Below the pieces are notes generated by a model, which had not been told where the DNA came from, made no database searches, and saw nothing but the letters and a program-made list of their open reading frames with translations. A DNA stretch of 64,000 nucleotides from Kribbella sindirgiensis (GTDB taxonomy: Bacteria; Actinomycetota; Actinomycetes; Propionibacteriales; Kribbellaceae): assembly GCF_004331435.1 (NCBI RefSeq), contig NZ_SJKA01000015.1, positions 62,001 to 126,000 of the forward strand, given 5' to 3'. Position 1 is the first letter of the stretch. The number at the start of each line of letters is the position of its first letter. Positions 8,399 to 16,866 of the stretch are shown piece by piece. The translations under genes were made by a program, and so were the position numbers.

Positions 8399-10054
8399 AT
8401 CCCTGTGGAAGGCTTCGACTGCGGTGGGGAGGGTGTAGAAGAGGCGGCCGGGGCCCAGGCGGTCGAGGAAGCCGGCGGCTTCGAGGTCGTCGCGGAGGTC
8501 CTGTTTGACGCGGGCCAGGGCGAGGACGATGCCGCGGGCCTCCAGTTCTTCGCGGAGGGCGTCCAGGGCGTCGATGGCGGTGATGTCGATCTCGACGTTG
8601 GCCTCGGCGTTCAGTAGGAGCCACCGGACCGGGGTGGGCGCGTCGTCCACCGAGGCCAGGGCGCGCCGGTGGAAGTCGTCGGCGTTCGCGAAGAACAGCG
8701 GCGAGTCGTACCGGTAGACGACCAGCCCGGGCACAGGGCGCGCGTCGGGGTAGTCGTCGATGTCGTGCATCCCCGCGATCCCGGGGACATACCCCAGTAC
8801 GCCGTCGTGCGGGCGGGCGACCCGGCGCAGTACGTCGAGCACTGACAGGGCGACCGCGACGAGTACGCCGTACAGGACGTCGAGCGCGATCACGCCGACC
8901 GTCGTGGCCAGCGCCAGCCACAACTCGGTACGCCGGAAGGCCCCGATGCGGCGGAATTCGCCGAGTTCGATCAACCGCAGCGCGGCGTACGCGACCAACG
9001 CACCGAGCGCGGGGATCGGGAACGTGGCGAGCAGCGGTCCGGCGAACAGCAAGGTCGCCACGATCGTCGCCGCCGCCACCAAGGAGTACACCTGGCTCTT
9101 CGCGCCGGACGCCTCCGCCAGAGCCGTCCGGCTGCCGCTGCTGCTGATCGGAAAGCCGCGCAGCAGGCCCGCCGACAGATTGGCCAGCCCGAGCACGAGC
9201 AACTCCCGGCCAGGCTCGATCTGCCCGCCACCGCGACCGGCGAAGGCGCGCCCGGTGAGCACTGTGTCGGTGTACCCGACGAGCGTGACGCCCACAGCCG
9301 GCAGCGCCAGCAGGCCGATGTCGTGAAACGACAACGCCGGCAGATGTGGAACCGGCAAACCGCTGGGCACCGACCCGACCGTCGCGACTCCCCTGTCGTC
9401 CAAACCGGCCGCCCAGGTCACCACCGACGCAATCGCGACAACCACCAGCGGCCCCGGCAGTCGCGGCATCCACTTGGCCAGCGCCAACAGCAGCACCAGC
9501 GCCGTCACGGACATGACCACGGGGGCGGCCTGCCACTGGCCGATCAGCTGGATCGCGGACACGATCTCGGCCGACGGTCTGTCACCGTCGACCGGAGCGC
9601 CGGTCAGTCGTCCCAGCTGACCGGCGATCATGATAACGGCGATCCCGGTCAGGTAGCCGATCAGCACCGGTTTGGACAGCAGGTCCGCCAGAAACCCCAA
9701 CCGTGCCGCCCAGCCGATCACACAGATCGCACCGACCAGCAACGCCAGTACGGCGGCCAGCGCCGCGAAGCGAGCCGGATCACCGGCGGCCAGCGGACCG
9801 ATCGCGGTCGCGGTCAGCAGCGCGGTCGTGGACTCTGGCCCGAGCGACATCAGGCGGGACGATCCGAGCAGGAAGTACAGCACCAGCGGACCCAGCGCGA
9901 CCCACAACCCGGTCACCGCCGGCAGACCGGCCAGCTGCGCGTACGCCATCACCTGCGGAACGAAGTACGCGGCCACGGTCAGCCCCGCGACCACATCTGA
10001 CCGCAACCAGGCCCGCTGGTACGCCCGCAGGGTCACGACTCCCGGAATCGACAT
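8363..10054 (-). CDS. SulP family anion permease with C-terminal STAS domain
   Basis: About 563 residues. Multiple membrane segments cover residues 20-420, including the SulP stretches GLTVAAYFVPQVMAYAQLAGLP and SLGPESTTALLTATA. A cytoplasmic STAS domain follows (about 430-550: LVVYRYDSPLFFANADDFHRRAL ... IDITAIDALDALREELEARGI). SulP proteins move sulfate, bicarbonate or dicarboxylates; the substrate here is unknown. ATG 10054 is chosen because the open frame upstream overlaps the preceding gene, whose stop lies 2 nt before this ATG, indicating translational coupling. Confidence 0.92.
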   Translation of the reverse strand: MSIPGVVTLRAYQRAWLRSDVVAGLTVAAYFVPQVMAYAQLAGLPAVTGLWVALGPLVLYFLLGSSRLMSLGPESTTALLTATAIGPLAAGDPARFAALAAVLALLVGAICVIGWAARLGFLADLLSKPVLIGYLTGIAVIMIAGQLGRLTGAPVDGDRPSAEIVSAIQLIGQWQAAPVVMSVTALVLLLALAKWMPRLPGPLVVVAIASVVTWAAGLDDRGVATVGSVPSGLPVPHLPALSFHDIGLLALPAVGVTLVGYTDTVLTGRAFAGRGGGQIEPGRELLVLGLANLSAGLLRGFPISSSGSRTALAEASGAKSQVYSLVAAATIVATLLFAGPLLATFPIPALGALVAYAALRLIELGEFRRIGAFRRTELWLALATTVGVIALDVLYGVLVAVALSVLDVLRRVARPHDGVLGYVPGIAGMHDIDDYPDARPVPGLVVYRYDSPLFFANADDFHRRALASVDDAPTPVRWLLLNAEANVEIDITAIDALDALREELEARGIVLALARVKQDLRDDLEAAGFLDRLGPGRLFYTLPTAVEAFHRDSSGRQGGGPQA

Positions 10055-10056
10055 CC

Positions 10057-10389
10057 CTAGCCGGCCAGGGTCCCGAAGACGATGACGCCGAGCACCGGGA
10101 GGAGCAGGCCCAGAGCCCACTCCGCTTCACCGGTCCACGTCCACAGCATCAGCGCGGCCAGCGGGCCGAGGCCGACCAGGACCACCAGGATCAACACGAA
10201 TCCCGGGCCCACGTCCAGATCATCCGTCCCCAGAAACGCCGCCACACCACCTGCCAGGGCCAGCAACATCAGCGCGACCAGCAAACCCGTGACCACCCAG
10301 CGCCAGTCCCCCGTCGACTTCCACAGGACCGCACCGACCCCCGTCGAGCCGACCAGGGTCAGCGGGACGAGATACCTGACCGATCGCAT
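10057..10389 (-). CDS. Small integral membrane protein, unknown function
   Basis: 110 residues almost entirely made of hydrophobic segments: about 8-22, 30-54, 62-84 and 90-108 (for example WVVTGLLVALMLLALAGGVAAFL and GFVLILVVLVGLGPLAALMLW). That predicts three or four membrane helices. No family motif was recognised. It is the first gene of a two-gene unit with the SulP permease, its stop codon lying 2 nt before the SulP start, so it may assist that transporter. This is inference from position only. Confidence 0.75.
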   Translation of the reverse strand: MRSVRYLVPLTLVGSTGVGAVLWKSTGDWRWVVTGLLVALMLLALAGGVAAFLGTDDLDVGPGFVLILVVLVGLGPLAALMLWTWTGEAEWALGLLLPVLGVIVFGTLAG

Positions 10390-10455
10390 TCAGTGACTAT
10401 GGCGCGAGCCCGGCACTCTTGTCGAGGCCGATCGAACTCCGGAGACCAGGGGGAC

Positions 10456-10980
10456 ATGAAGGATCGACCAGCTGATATCGACGACATGCGGATCGTGCAC
10501 TCGGCGTTGCGCCGCGACCTCGAACGCGTTCGAATAGTTGCCTCCGACCCCGAGTTGCTCACCGAATCGCGCCGGCAGGCGATCGGCGAGCACGTGGTCT
10601 GGCTGACGCACACCTTGCACCGGCATCACCACGGCGAGGACGAACACGTCTGACCGGAGATCCGGCGGCGCGCCCCGGCGGCCGGGACGTTGCTCGACCA
10701 GATGGACGGCGACCACCGAAGTATCGGCCGGCCGATGCGGGACATCGAGGACGCCGGCGAACCGTTCGGCGCGGGCACCATACCCGCATCGGAGCTGCTC
10801 GACCGGCTGACCCGTTTGCAGACCGTACTGCTCCCCCACCTTGCGCGCGAGGAGGAGGAGATGATGCCGGTCGTCGCGAAGCTCCGCTCTTGTGTCTGTT
10901 ATGTGGGTGGTTGGCACGGCCCGGGCGGCGGAGTATGCGTTCTCGACAGGACGTGCCGAGGGGCTGGGCAGTGCACCTGA
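10456..10980 (+). pseudogene. Hemerythrin-domain protein interrupted by an in-frame TGA
   Basis: A well-formed gene start (GGGGG ribosome site, ATG 10456) opens MKDRPADIDDMRIVHSALRRDLERV and carries hemerythrin iron ligands (H in IVHSAL, HTLHRHHHGEDEHV). An in-frame TGA stands at 10651-10653, directly after EDEHV. The same frame continues as PEIRRRAPAAGTLLDQMDGDHRSI and LLPHLAREEEEMMPVVAKL, the second half of the hemerythrin fold. Family members usually have Trp at the stop position (HVWPE), so a TGG-to-TGA change is likely. After about 10885 the frame loses hemerythrin character, so the 3' end is also damaged. Confidence 0.75.
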
Positions 10981-11071
10981 GCGTGACCGCGCCCGGCGCG
11001 TACGTCGTCCCACCGGTGCCCTACCTGCCGAGCCGCCGCACACCCCCGCAAACCCAGGTCGCTGCACAGGG

Positions 11072-11143
11072 CTCCCCAAACCAGTTCGGGCAGCCCCGCA
11101 CCCCGAAAACGGCAGGTGATCCACCCCAAACCAGTTTGGGGAG
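11072..11143. repeat. Palindromic repeat CCCCAAAC-CAG-TTTGGGG, two copies
   Basis: Copy at 11124-11141 is CCCCAAACCAGTTTGGGG, a near-perfect palindrome. A degenerate copy at 11074-11090 lies 50 nt upstream. Both are followed by an AGCCCCGC tail. The same palindrome occurs at 57940-58036, so it is a dispersed family. It lies in the gene-free stretch between the broken hemerythrin gene and the next acetyltransferase gene. Confidence 0.7.
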
Positions 11144-11388
11144 CCCCGCGGCCCCCGGTAAGTCGTGCCCCGGGGAAGTCGTGGGTGGGCAGGTGTGGGT
11201 TTGCTCTACTGCCCGACCCAGGGGCGAATCCCGAAGAGCGGGGAAACAAAGTTGCAGATCGTTTCTTTCCCACCAAGACAGCTCGCCCGCTCCGACGACA
11301 CCACACACCGCCAAGGGACACCGCCGAAACCCACGACTCGATACACCCGACCGATAGCGGCAACCGAGAACACGCACTGGGGACCGGG

Positions 11389-11446
11389 AACAGGCAATGG
11401 TGACTGGGGACAGGCAATACCAGGTGCCCACCCACCATTGCCTGTT
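11389..11446. repeat. Dispersed hairpin element, copy 3
   Basis: Perfect 12-nt inverted arms AACAGGCAATGG (11389-11400) and CCATTGCCTGTT (11435-11446). The loop holds the shared core ATACCAGG-N6-CCCACCA (11417-11437). A further hairpin, CGACAGGAG/CTCCTGTCG, follows at 11485-11511. Confidence 0.75.
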
Positions 11447-11562
11447 GCCTGATCCCGGACCGGGTTGATCGCCGCCCACACATCCGACAGGAGAGCCCGT
11501 AACTCCTGTCGTACGACGAGTGGCAGGACCTCGGCCATCGCGCGTTCGTCCGAGGAAACCCT

Positions 11563-11745
11563 GATGCACCTGGCGATGGAGGGCCACTGGGTCCTCGACA
11601 ACGCGACCCCCGAGGACCGCGCCCGCATCGTCACCGTCCTCCCCGCCGCCCCCCGCTTCGTCCTCCTCCACCTCCTCGGCGGCCCTTACGCCAAGCGCCG
11701 CGAAACCCTCTGGTCCAGCAGCCCAGCCGCCGCCCTCCCACCCCC
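11563..11745 (+). other. Short coding-like remnant, unidentified
   Basis: One frame here reads MHLAMEGHWVLDNATPEDR and continues ARIVTVLPAAPRFVLLHLLGG, with almost every third base G or C, as in real genes of this genome. It has no convincing start, and it dissolves into proline- and arginine-rich sequence before the GNAT gene end at 11776. I take it as a possible gene fragment left in the repeat-rich stretch 10981-11775, which otherwise holds no gene I can support. Confidence 0.3.
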
Positions 11746-11775
11746 TCCCCCTCGAAGGTTCCCGCTGACACCTAC

Positions 11776-12312
11776 TCACCGACGGCGTACGTGGAGGTGT
11801 CCTTCGAGTGGGAATCTCGGTGGCGCGGGCGTCAGTGTCTGCTCCAAGGCGAAGCCGCACTTCTGCGCGACTCTGCACGAGGCGACGTTGTCCACCTGAT
11901 GAAGCAGGACAAGCCGTTCGAGCGCCACGAACGTCTCCCCCGCCCACTGCGTGAGTACGTCGAGCGCACGCGGCGCCAGGCCCTGCCCGCGAGCCCACGC
12001 CGCGATCCAATAGCCCACCTCGGCCGTCGCCCCGCCGTCGGCGAACTCCTTCAGTACGACGTTGCCGAGCACGCGCTCGTCGCCGACCACGGCGAAACTG
12101 AACCGCTGCCCGGCCGCCCACCCCGAGTCCTGTGTCTCCACCCACCGCACACCGTCCGCAGTGCTGTCCACGGAAGCGCTCGTGTAGCGCCGCAGACCTG
12201 GATCCCGGCAGATCTCGATCAGCTGGTCGATGTCCGCCGCACGCCACGGACGAAGACGCAGAGCGGGAGCCGACTCTGTGGCCTCCACCGGCAGGGACAC
12301 GCTGCTGTACAC
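11776..12312 (-). CDS. GNAT family N-acetyltransferase
   Basis: 178 residues from GTG 12312 (YSSVSLPVEATESAPALRLRPWRAADIDQL). The acetyl-CoA motif is visible in TAEVGYWIAAWARGQGLAPRALDVLTQWAGE, followed by LERLVLLHQVDNVASCRVAQKCGFALEQTL, a typical RimJ/RimL C-terminal half. The frame is open further upstream, but that part has no domain character and runs towards the neighbouring small-protein gene, so the GTG is preferred. The acceptor substrate is unknown. Confidence 0.85.
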   Translation of the reverse strand: MYSSVSLPVEATESAPALRLRPWRAADIDQLIEICRDPGLRRYTSASVDSTADGVRWVETQDSGWAAGQRFSFAVVGDERVLGNVVLKEFADGGATAEVGYWIAAWARGQGLAPRALDVLTQWAGETFVALERLVLLHQVDNVASCRVAQKCGFALEQTLTPAPPRFPLEGHLHVRRR

Positions 12313-12367
12313 ACCACGAACCCTAAACGTCGCCCCACGCAGTGGCAGCGTGGGGCGACGGTGGGCG

Positions 12368-12511
12368 TCAGGTGAAGAGGCTGACGCCACCTGGGCCGAC
12401 CAGCAGGCCGAGCACGATCAGTGCGGCGCCCCAGATCATCTGGCCACGGAACAGCGACACGATCCCGGAGATGACGAGGATCACGGCGATGATCCACAGA
12501 ATGAATTCCAT
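12368..12511 (-). CDS. GPGG-motif small membrane protein
   Basis: 47 residues beginning MEFILWIIAVILVISGIVSL, with two hydrophobic stretches and the C-terminal GLLVGPGGVSLF. This matches the small, widespread actinobacterial family with a GPGG motif. A strong ribosome site (AAGGGGAAGGACC) precedes ATG 12511. The function of the family is not established; the sequence suggests two membrane helices and little else. It is a single-gene unit upstream of the acetyltransferase gene on the same strand. Confidence 0.82.
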   Translation of the reverse strand: MEFILWIIAVILVISGIVSLFRGQMIWGAALIVLGLLVGPGGVSLFT

Positions 12512-12684
12512 GGTCCTTCCCCTTTCCAGAGCCGGGCTTCGGACCCGGCAGGTTGAATCCCCGTGCAGACCTCTTCGGTGCCCGCGTCTCTCCCGGACAA
12601 ACCTGGTGACGCACAGTAGGGAGCCGGTCCGGATCCAGTGCCTTCTGCAACTTCTTCATAACCAGCCCCCAGACCATTGTCTGG

Positions 12685-12696
12685 GAAATCGATTTC
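12685..12696. promoter_or_regulatory. Perfect palindrome, LacI-type operator for the sugar ABC operon
   Basis: GAAATCGATTTC is a perfect 12-nt palindrome with a central CG, as in LacI/GalR operators. It lies 58 nt upstream of the solute-binding-protein start. A second inverted pair, TGCAAC/GTTGCA (12697-12702, 12722-12727), follows directly. No LacI gene is present nearby. Confidence 0.55.
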
Positions 12697-12754
12697 TGCA
12701 ACACTCCCTCGCGTGAGCAGCGTTGCAGGAACTAGGCGTCAAGGGAGCATCGAC

Positions 12755-14098
12755 ATGCGTCAACGGAGACTCAGGATCGTCGCAGCAGCCACCGTGGCCG
12801 CGTTGATCGCCCTCGCGGGCTGCAGCTCGAATTCCGGCACCCCGGGCAGTTCCGGGGGCAACGGCGGGCCGGCCGAGATCACCTTCTGGCAGTCGCAGTT
12901 CGAGCCGTACCAGCAGAAGTGGTTCAAGACGTACGTCGACAAGTTCAACGCGTCGCAGACCGACGTGAAGGTCAAGTACCAGGTCGTCCCCGGGGACACG
13001 TGGCAGCAGAAGCTCAAGGCCGCGCAGGCCGCCGGCACCCAACCCGATGTCGCGACGACGAACTACGGCGGCATTCCCGCCGGCGTCGCGAACGGCCAGT
13101 TCGCCGAGCTCGACGGGATGCTGCCGGACAAGGCGTGGAGCGACATCAAGGAGAACGTCTCCGGCTTCGTCCAGGTCGGCGGCAAGCACTACGCGTACCC
13201 GATGCTCGTCGAACCGTCGACCGTGCTGTACTACCGCACCGACCTCGCCAAGGCCGCCGGTCTCGACCCGAACACGCCGCCCAAGACCTGGGACGAGCTG
13301 CTCACCTGGGCCGAGAAGCTGACGAAGGGCACCGTCAAGGGGATGTCGATCGCGTCTGTCGCGCCCGACCTCGGCTGGTCCAGCTGGGGCCTGCAGTACA
13401 ACGCGTGCGGCCACCTGCCGATCAACGACGACTGGTCCGCCGCGAACGCGAAGGACCCGTGCTACACGAAGCTCTTCGAGTTCTACCAGACCCTGTTCCA
13501 GAAGGGCTGGATCCCGCAGCAGCCGAAGGTCGGGTACCCCGACGCGACGCCGTACGGTCAGGGCCAGGTCGCGATGATGGCCAACGGCTCGTGGGCGGTC
13601 GGCCAGCTCAAGCAGAGCTTCCCGGCGATGATCAAGAACACCGCGGTCGCGCCCTTCCCGTCCGTGGACGGCGATCCGAGCAAGCCGACCGCGACGCTCG
13701 GCGGCTGGACGCTGACGGTCGACGCGAAGTCCAAGCACAAGGAAGCGGCGGCGAAGTTCATCGAGTACCTGCTCGCGGGCGACCCGGCGATCATGGCCGA
13801 CTTCTTCCGGCAGAGCGGCTTCTCGAAGTACACCGTGCGTACGTCGGTCGACCAGGCGCTCGCGAGTGACCCGGCGGCCACGGCCGACCCGTTCATGAAG
13901 ATCATCAGCGACAAGGTGGTCGCGACCGGCAAGGCCGAGCCGGCGTACCCGTTCGACATCTCGCTGGCCTTCGCGACCGCGATCGAGTCCGTCATGAAGG
14001 GCAAGTCCGACATCCCGGCGGCGACGCAGAAGGCGAGCGACGCGATCGACCGCGTCATCAAGCAGCAGCGTCTCAAGGGCACGGCACCGAAGGGCTGA
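12755..14098 (+). CDS. Sugar ABC transporter solute-binding lipoprotein (family 1)
   Basis: 447 residues. A lipoprotein signal with lipobox LAGC (MRQRRLRIVAAATVAALIALAGCSS) precedes a typical SBP_bac_1 domain (PAEITFWQSQFEPYQQ...VKVKYQVVPGDTWQQKLKAA). The protein is expected to be lipid-anchored outside the membrane and to deliver a sugar or oligosaccharide to the two permeases that follow. ATG 12755 is chosen for the AAGGGAG ribosome site 7 nt upstream and the correct signal-peptide length; the frame is open upstream but unlike a leader. The gap to the first permease is 6 nt. Confidence 0.93.
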   Translation: MRQRRLRIVAAATVAALIALAGCSSNSGTPGSSGGNGGPAEITFWQSQFEPYQQKWFKTYVDKFNASQTDVKVKYQVVPGDTWQQKLKAAQAAGTQPDVATTNYGGIPAGVANGQFAELDGMLPDKAWSDIKENVSGFVQVGGKHYAYPMLVEPSTVLYYRTDLAKAAGLDPNTPPKTWDELLTWAEKLTKGTVKGMSIASVAPDLGWSSWGLQYNACGHLPINDDWSAANAKDPCYTKLFEFYQTLFQKGWIPQQPKVGYPDATPYGQGQVAMMANGSWAVGQLKQSFPAMIKNTAVAPFPSVDGDPSKPTATLGGWTLTVDAKSKHKEAAAKFIEYLLAGDPAIMADFFRQSGFSKYTVRTSVDQALASDPAATADPFMKIISDKVVATGKAEPAYPFDISLAFATAIESVMKGKSDIPAATQKASDAIDRVIKQQRLKGTAPKG

Positions 14099-14104
14099 CA
14101 CAGT

Positions 14105-15100
14105 ATGTCCATGATCGACACGCCGGCCCAGCCGACGACCCGGGCCGGTGACCCGGCCGGCCCGGGCGGTACGTCGCCGCGCCGGCGCCGGCGTCCCCGG
14201 AAGATCACCGAACAGGTACCGCGGCACCTGCGCGCCCACCTCACGGCGTACCTGATGATCACGCCGATGGTCGTCCTGCTCGGCATCTTCGTCATCTGGC
14301 CGCTCGTCTACGCGTTCTACCTGAGCTTCTTCGAGATGAGCTTCTACAAGGACGCCGAGTTCGTCGGGTTCGACTTCTACAAGTACGTGCTGACCGACCC
14401 GGAGTTCTACGAGTCGCTCTGGGTCGGTCTCAAGTTCGCCCTGATGGTGGTGCCAACGATCCTGGTGCTCGCGCTGCTCTTCGCGAGCTTCATCGCGACG
14501 CTGTCGAAGCGGATGGCGGCGTTCATGAAGACGACCGTCTACGTGCCGGCGGTCGTCTCGAGCGTCGTCGCGGCGATCATCTTCGTGTTCATCTACCAGG
14601 ACGAAGGGTTCGCGAACTGGTTCATCGGGCTGTTCGGCCAGGGCCCGCTCGCCTGGCTCAACACGGCGTCGACCGCACTGCCGGCCGTGGCGATCCCGGC
14701 GATCTGGCTCGGCTTCGGCGTCTCGACGCTGATCATGCTCGCCGGCATCCTCGACATCCCGGACAGCTACTTCGAGTCGGCCAGGCTCGACGGCGCGAAC
14801 TTCTGGCAGCGCACCCGCTACATCACCGTCCCGTCGCTGCGCAGCGTCATCCTGTTCCTGCTCGTCTCCGGGCTGACGCTGACGATCCAGGAGTTCCAGC
14901 TTCCGCTCGTGATGACGAACGGCGGCCCCGTCAACGCGACCAACACCCCGAACCTCTACATCTTCAACAGCTTCCGCGACGCCACGCCGTACGCGACGAG
15001 CTACTCCCTCACGGCGGCGCTGCTGCTGTTCCTCGTCATCGGCACCATCTCGCTCATCATCTTCCGGGTCGTCAGCTCCGAGAAGTCGTCGGACGCCTGA
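14105..15100 (+). CDS. Sugar ABC transporter permease (MalF/UgpA type)
   Basis: 331 residues with a long cytoplasmic N-terminus rich in Pro/Arg and about six membrane helices starting near residue 50 (TAYLMITPMVVLLGIFVIWPLVYAFYLSFFEMSFY). The inner-membrane EAA loop is visible (ESARLDGANFWQRTRYITVPSLR), which docks on the ATPase subunit. It is the first of the two permeases of a carbohydrate importer. It lies 6 nt after the binding protein and 26 nt before the second permease. Confidence 0.93.
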   Translation: MSMIDTPAQPTTRAGDPAGPGGTSPRRRRRPRKITEQVPRHLRAHLTAYLMITPMVVLLGIFVIWPLVYAFYLSFFEMSFYKDAEFVGFDFYKYVLTDPEFYESLWVGLKFALMVVPTILVLALLFASFIATLSKRMAAFMKTTVYVPAVVSSVVAAIIFVFIYQDEGFANWFIGLFGQGPLAWLNTASTALPAVAIPAIWLGFGVSTLIMLAGILDIPDSYFESARLDGANFWQRTRYITVPSLRSVILFLLVSGLTLTIQEFQLPLVMTNGGPVNATNTPNLYIFNSFRDATPYATSYSLTAALLLFLVIGTISLIIFRVVSSEKSSDA

Positions 15101-15126
15101 GCCGGCGTCACCGAAAGGACCCTCCG

Positions 15127-15954
15127 ATGAACCGCTCGTGGTACGCCCCACGCCGGCTCCTGTCCTACCTGCTGGTCGCCGGGATCGCCGTGACCTCGCT
15201 GTTTCCGCTCGCGTGGATGGCGATCTCCGGGTTCAAGGGCCAGAACGAGGTACTGCGCACCCCGTTCCAGTTCTTCCCCGACGTCTGGCGGCTCGACAAC
15301 TACCGCCTGATCCTCGCGGACCCGGCGTTCGTCCGGGCGATGGTCATCACCTTCGTCGGCGCCGTGATCTTCACCGTGGCGAGTCTGGTGGTGAACTCGA
15401 TGGCGGCGTACGCGTTCGCCCGCCTCGAGTTCGCCGGCAAGCGGCTGTGGTGGCTGGTCTGCATCACGCCGATGTTCGTCCCGGCGATGGCGATCCTGCT
15501 GACGTCGTTCGTGGTCGTCAGCAAGCTCGGCATGCTCGACACGTTGGCAGTACTGATCATCCCCGGCGTCGCGGCGAGCGGGCAGATGTTCTTCCTGCGG
15601 CAGTTCTACCTGAACATGCCGGCCGCCGTGGAGGAGGCCGCGCTCATCGACGGCGCGACCCGGTGGCAGATCTTCCTGCAGATCTTCGTACCGCAGTCGC
15701 TCGGGCCGTTCGTCGTCGTCGGCATCGCCTCGTTCCTCGGGTACTGGAACTCCTACGTCTGGCCGGTACTGGTCGTGTCGAACCCCGACCTGACCCAGAT
15801 CATGCAGTACCTCGCGACGTTCCGCTCGGCCCGCGGTAACGAGTGGGGCCTGCTGATGGCCGGATCGACGCTGGCCGCGCTGCCGACGATCCTGCTCGTG
15901 CTCATCTTCCAGCGCTACATCGTCAACGGCGTCCGCCTCGCGGGTATCAAATGA
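15127..15954 (+). CDS. Sugar ABC transporter permease (MalG/UgpE type)
   Basis: 275 residues, six membrane helices (LLSYLLVAGIAVTSLFPLAWM onwards) and the EAA loop EEAALIDGATRWQIFLQIFVPQSLGP. The end KRYIVNGVRLAGIK-like (RYIVNGVRLAGIK) is the usual C-terminus of MalG-type subunits. A GAAAGGAC ribosome site precedes ATG 15127. No ATP-binding subunit follows, as is common in actinobacteria, where a shared MsiK-like ATPase encoded elsewhere serves several such importers. That last point is family knowledge, not visible here. Confidence 0.93.
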   Translation: MNRSWYAPRRLLSYLLVAGIAVTSLFPLAWMAISGFKGQNEVLRTPFQFFPDVWRLDNYRLILADPAFVRAMVITFVGAVIFTVASLVVNSMAAYAFARLEFAGKRLWWLVCITPMFVPAMAILLTSFVVVSKLGMLDTLAVLIIPGVAASGQMFFLRQFYLNMPAAVEEAALIDGATRWQIFLQIFVPQSLGPFVVVGIASFLGYWNSYVWPVLVVSNPDLTQIMQYLATFRSARGNEWGLLMAGSTLAALPTILLVLIFQRYIVNGVRLAGIK

Positions 15955-16006
15955 CCCACACGCCGGCCTGCTGCGTTCCGCGCCCGGCGCGGTGCATCAT
16001 GGGCAC

Positions 16007-16693
16007 GTGACGGACCTTGGATCGGCCGCTGACAGGTTCTCGCGGCTCGCTCTGGAGATGCATGACGCGTCGGGCGTGGACGAGACGGTCGAGGCGCTGG
16101 TCGAGTTCGCGCTGCAGGCGCTGAACTGCGAGTACGCCGGTGTCGCGCTGCACACCGCCGGCGGGCGCCCGGAGGTGCCCGCCGTCACCGACCCGGCCGT
16201 CGCCGAGATCTACCGGTTCCAGATGGCCGGCGACGAGGGACCGTTGGCGGAGTGCATGCGCGACCGCGCCACCGTCTCGATCCCGGACCTCGTCGAAGAG
16301 ACCCGCTGGCCGGAGTGGACCAAGAAGGTTCTCGAGCTCGGGGTTCGCAGTGTCCTCGACGTTCCGCTGTGGACCGGATTCGGCGCCGTCGGCGTCCTGG
16401 GCCTGTACAGCCGTCGCCCGGAGGCGTTCGGGGTGGACGAGGAGGCCATCGCCCACATTCTCGCCCGGCACGCGGCGGTCGCCGTCGCGACCGCACGCCG
16501 CGAGGAGAGCCTGATGGTCGCCGTCGACGCCCGGAAGCTGGTCGGCCAGGCGATGGGGATCCTGATGGAGCGCTACGACCTGGACAGCGACCGTGCCTTC
16601 GAGGTCCTCCGCCGCTACTCCCAGGACACCAACACCAAGCTCCGCGAGGTAGCCCAGCAACTCATCGACAGCCGCCGCCTCCCCAAGGTCTGA
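16007..16693 (+). CDS. GAF and ANTAR domain protein
   Basis: 228 residues from GTG 16007; an in-frame GTG at 15992 is an alternative. Residues about 15-145 form a GAF sensor domain (ALNCEYAGVALHTAGGRPEVPAVTDPAV ... SVLDVPLWTGFGAVGVLGLYS). The C-terminal 55 residues form an ANTAR domain (LVGQAMGILMERYDLDSDRAFEVLRRYSQDTNTKLREVAQQLID). ANTAR proteins bind RNA hairpins and act as antiterminators; the GAF part probably senses a small ligand or redox state. The neighbouring genes give no clue to its target. Confidence 0.88.
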   Translation: MTDLGSAADRFSRLALEMHDASGVDETVEALVEFALQALNCEYAGVALHTAGGRPEVPAVTDPAVAEIYRFQMAGDEGPLAECMRDRATVSIPDLVEETRWPEWTKKVLELGVRSVLDVPLWTGFGAVGVLGLYSRRPEAFGVDEEAIAHILARHAAVAVATARREESLMVAVDARKLVGQAMGILMERYDLDSDRAFEVLRRYSQDTNTKLREVAQQLIDSRRLPKV

Positions 16694-16866
16694 CCTAGCC
16701 CTGGTGATCTGATCCCTGTACGACGTGATCCTCGGAATCCAGCTCGCGCTGCAACCGTTGCCGATAGATCTGGAACCGGATGTTGAGCGCTCCCGGCCCG
16801 CCAGGCCCCCGGTCGGCCGAGACCGTGCCCGACGCCACCATCAGCGCCGGGCACGACATCAGATTC

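Noticed and set aside
12656..15151. Very long open frame on the reverse strand opposite the sugar ABC genes
   Set aside because: Arg/Asp/Gly-rich composition without domains; it mirrors the high third-position GC of the genuine genes on the other strand.
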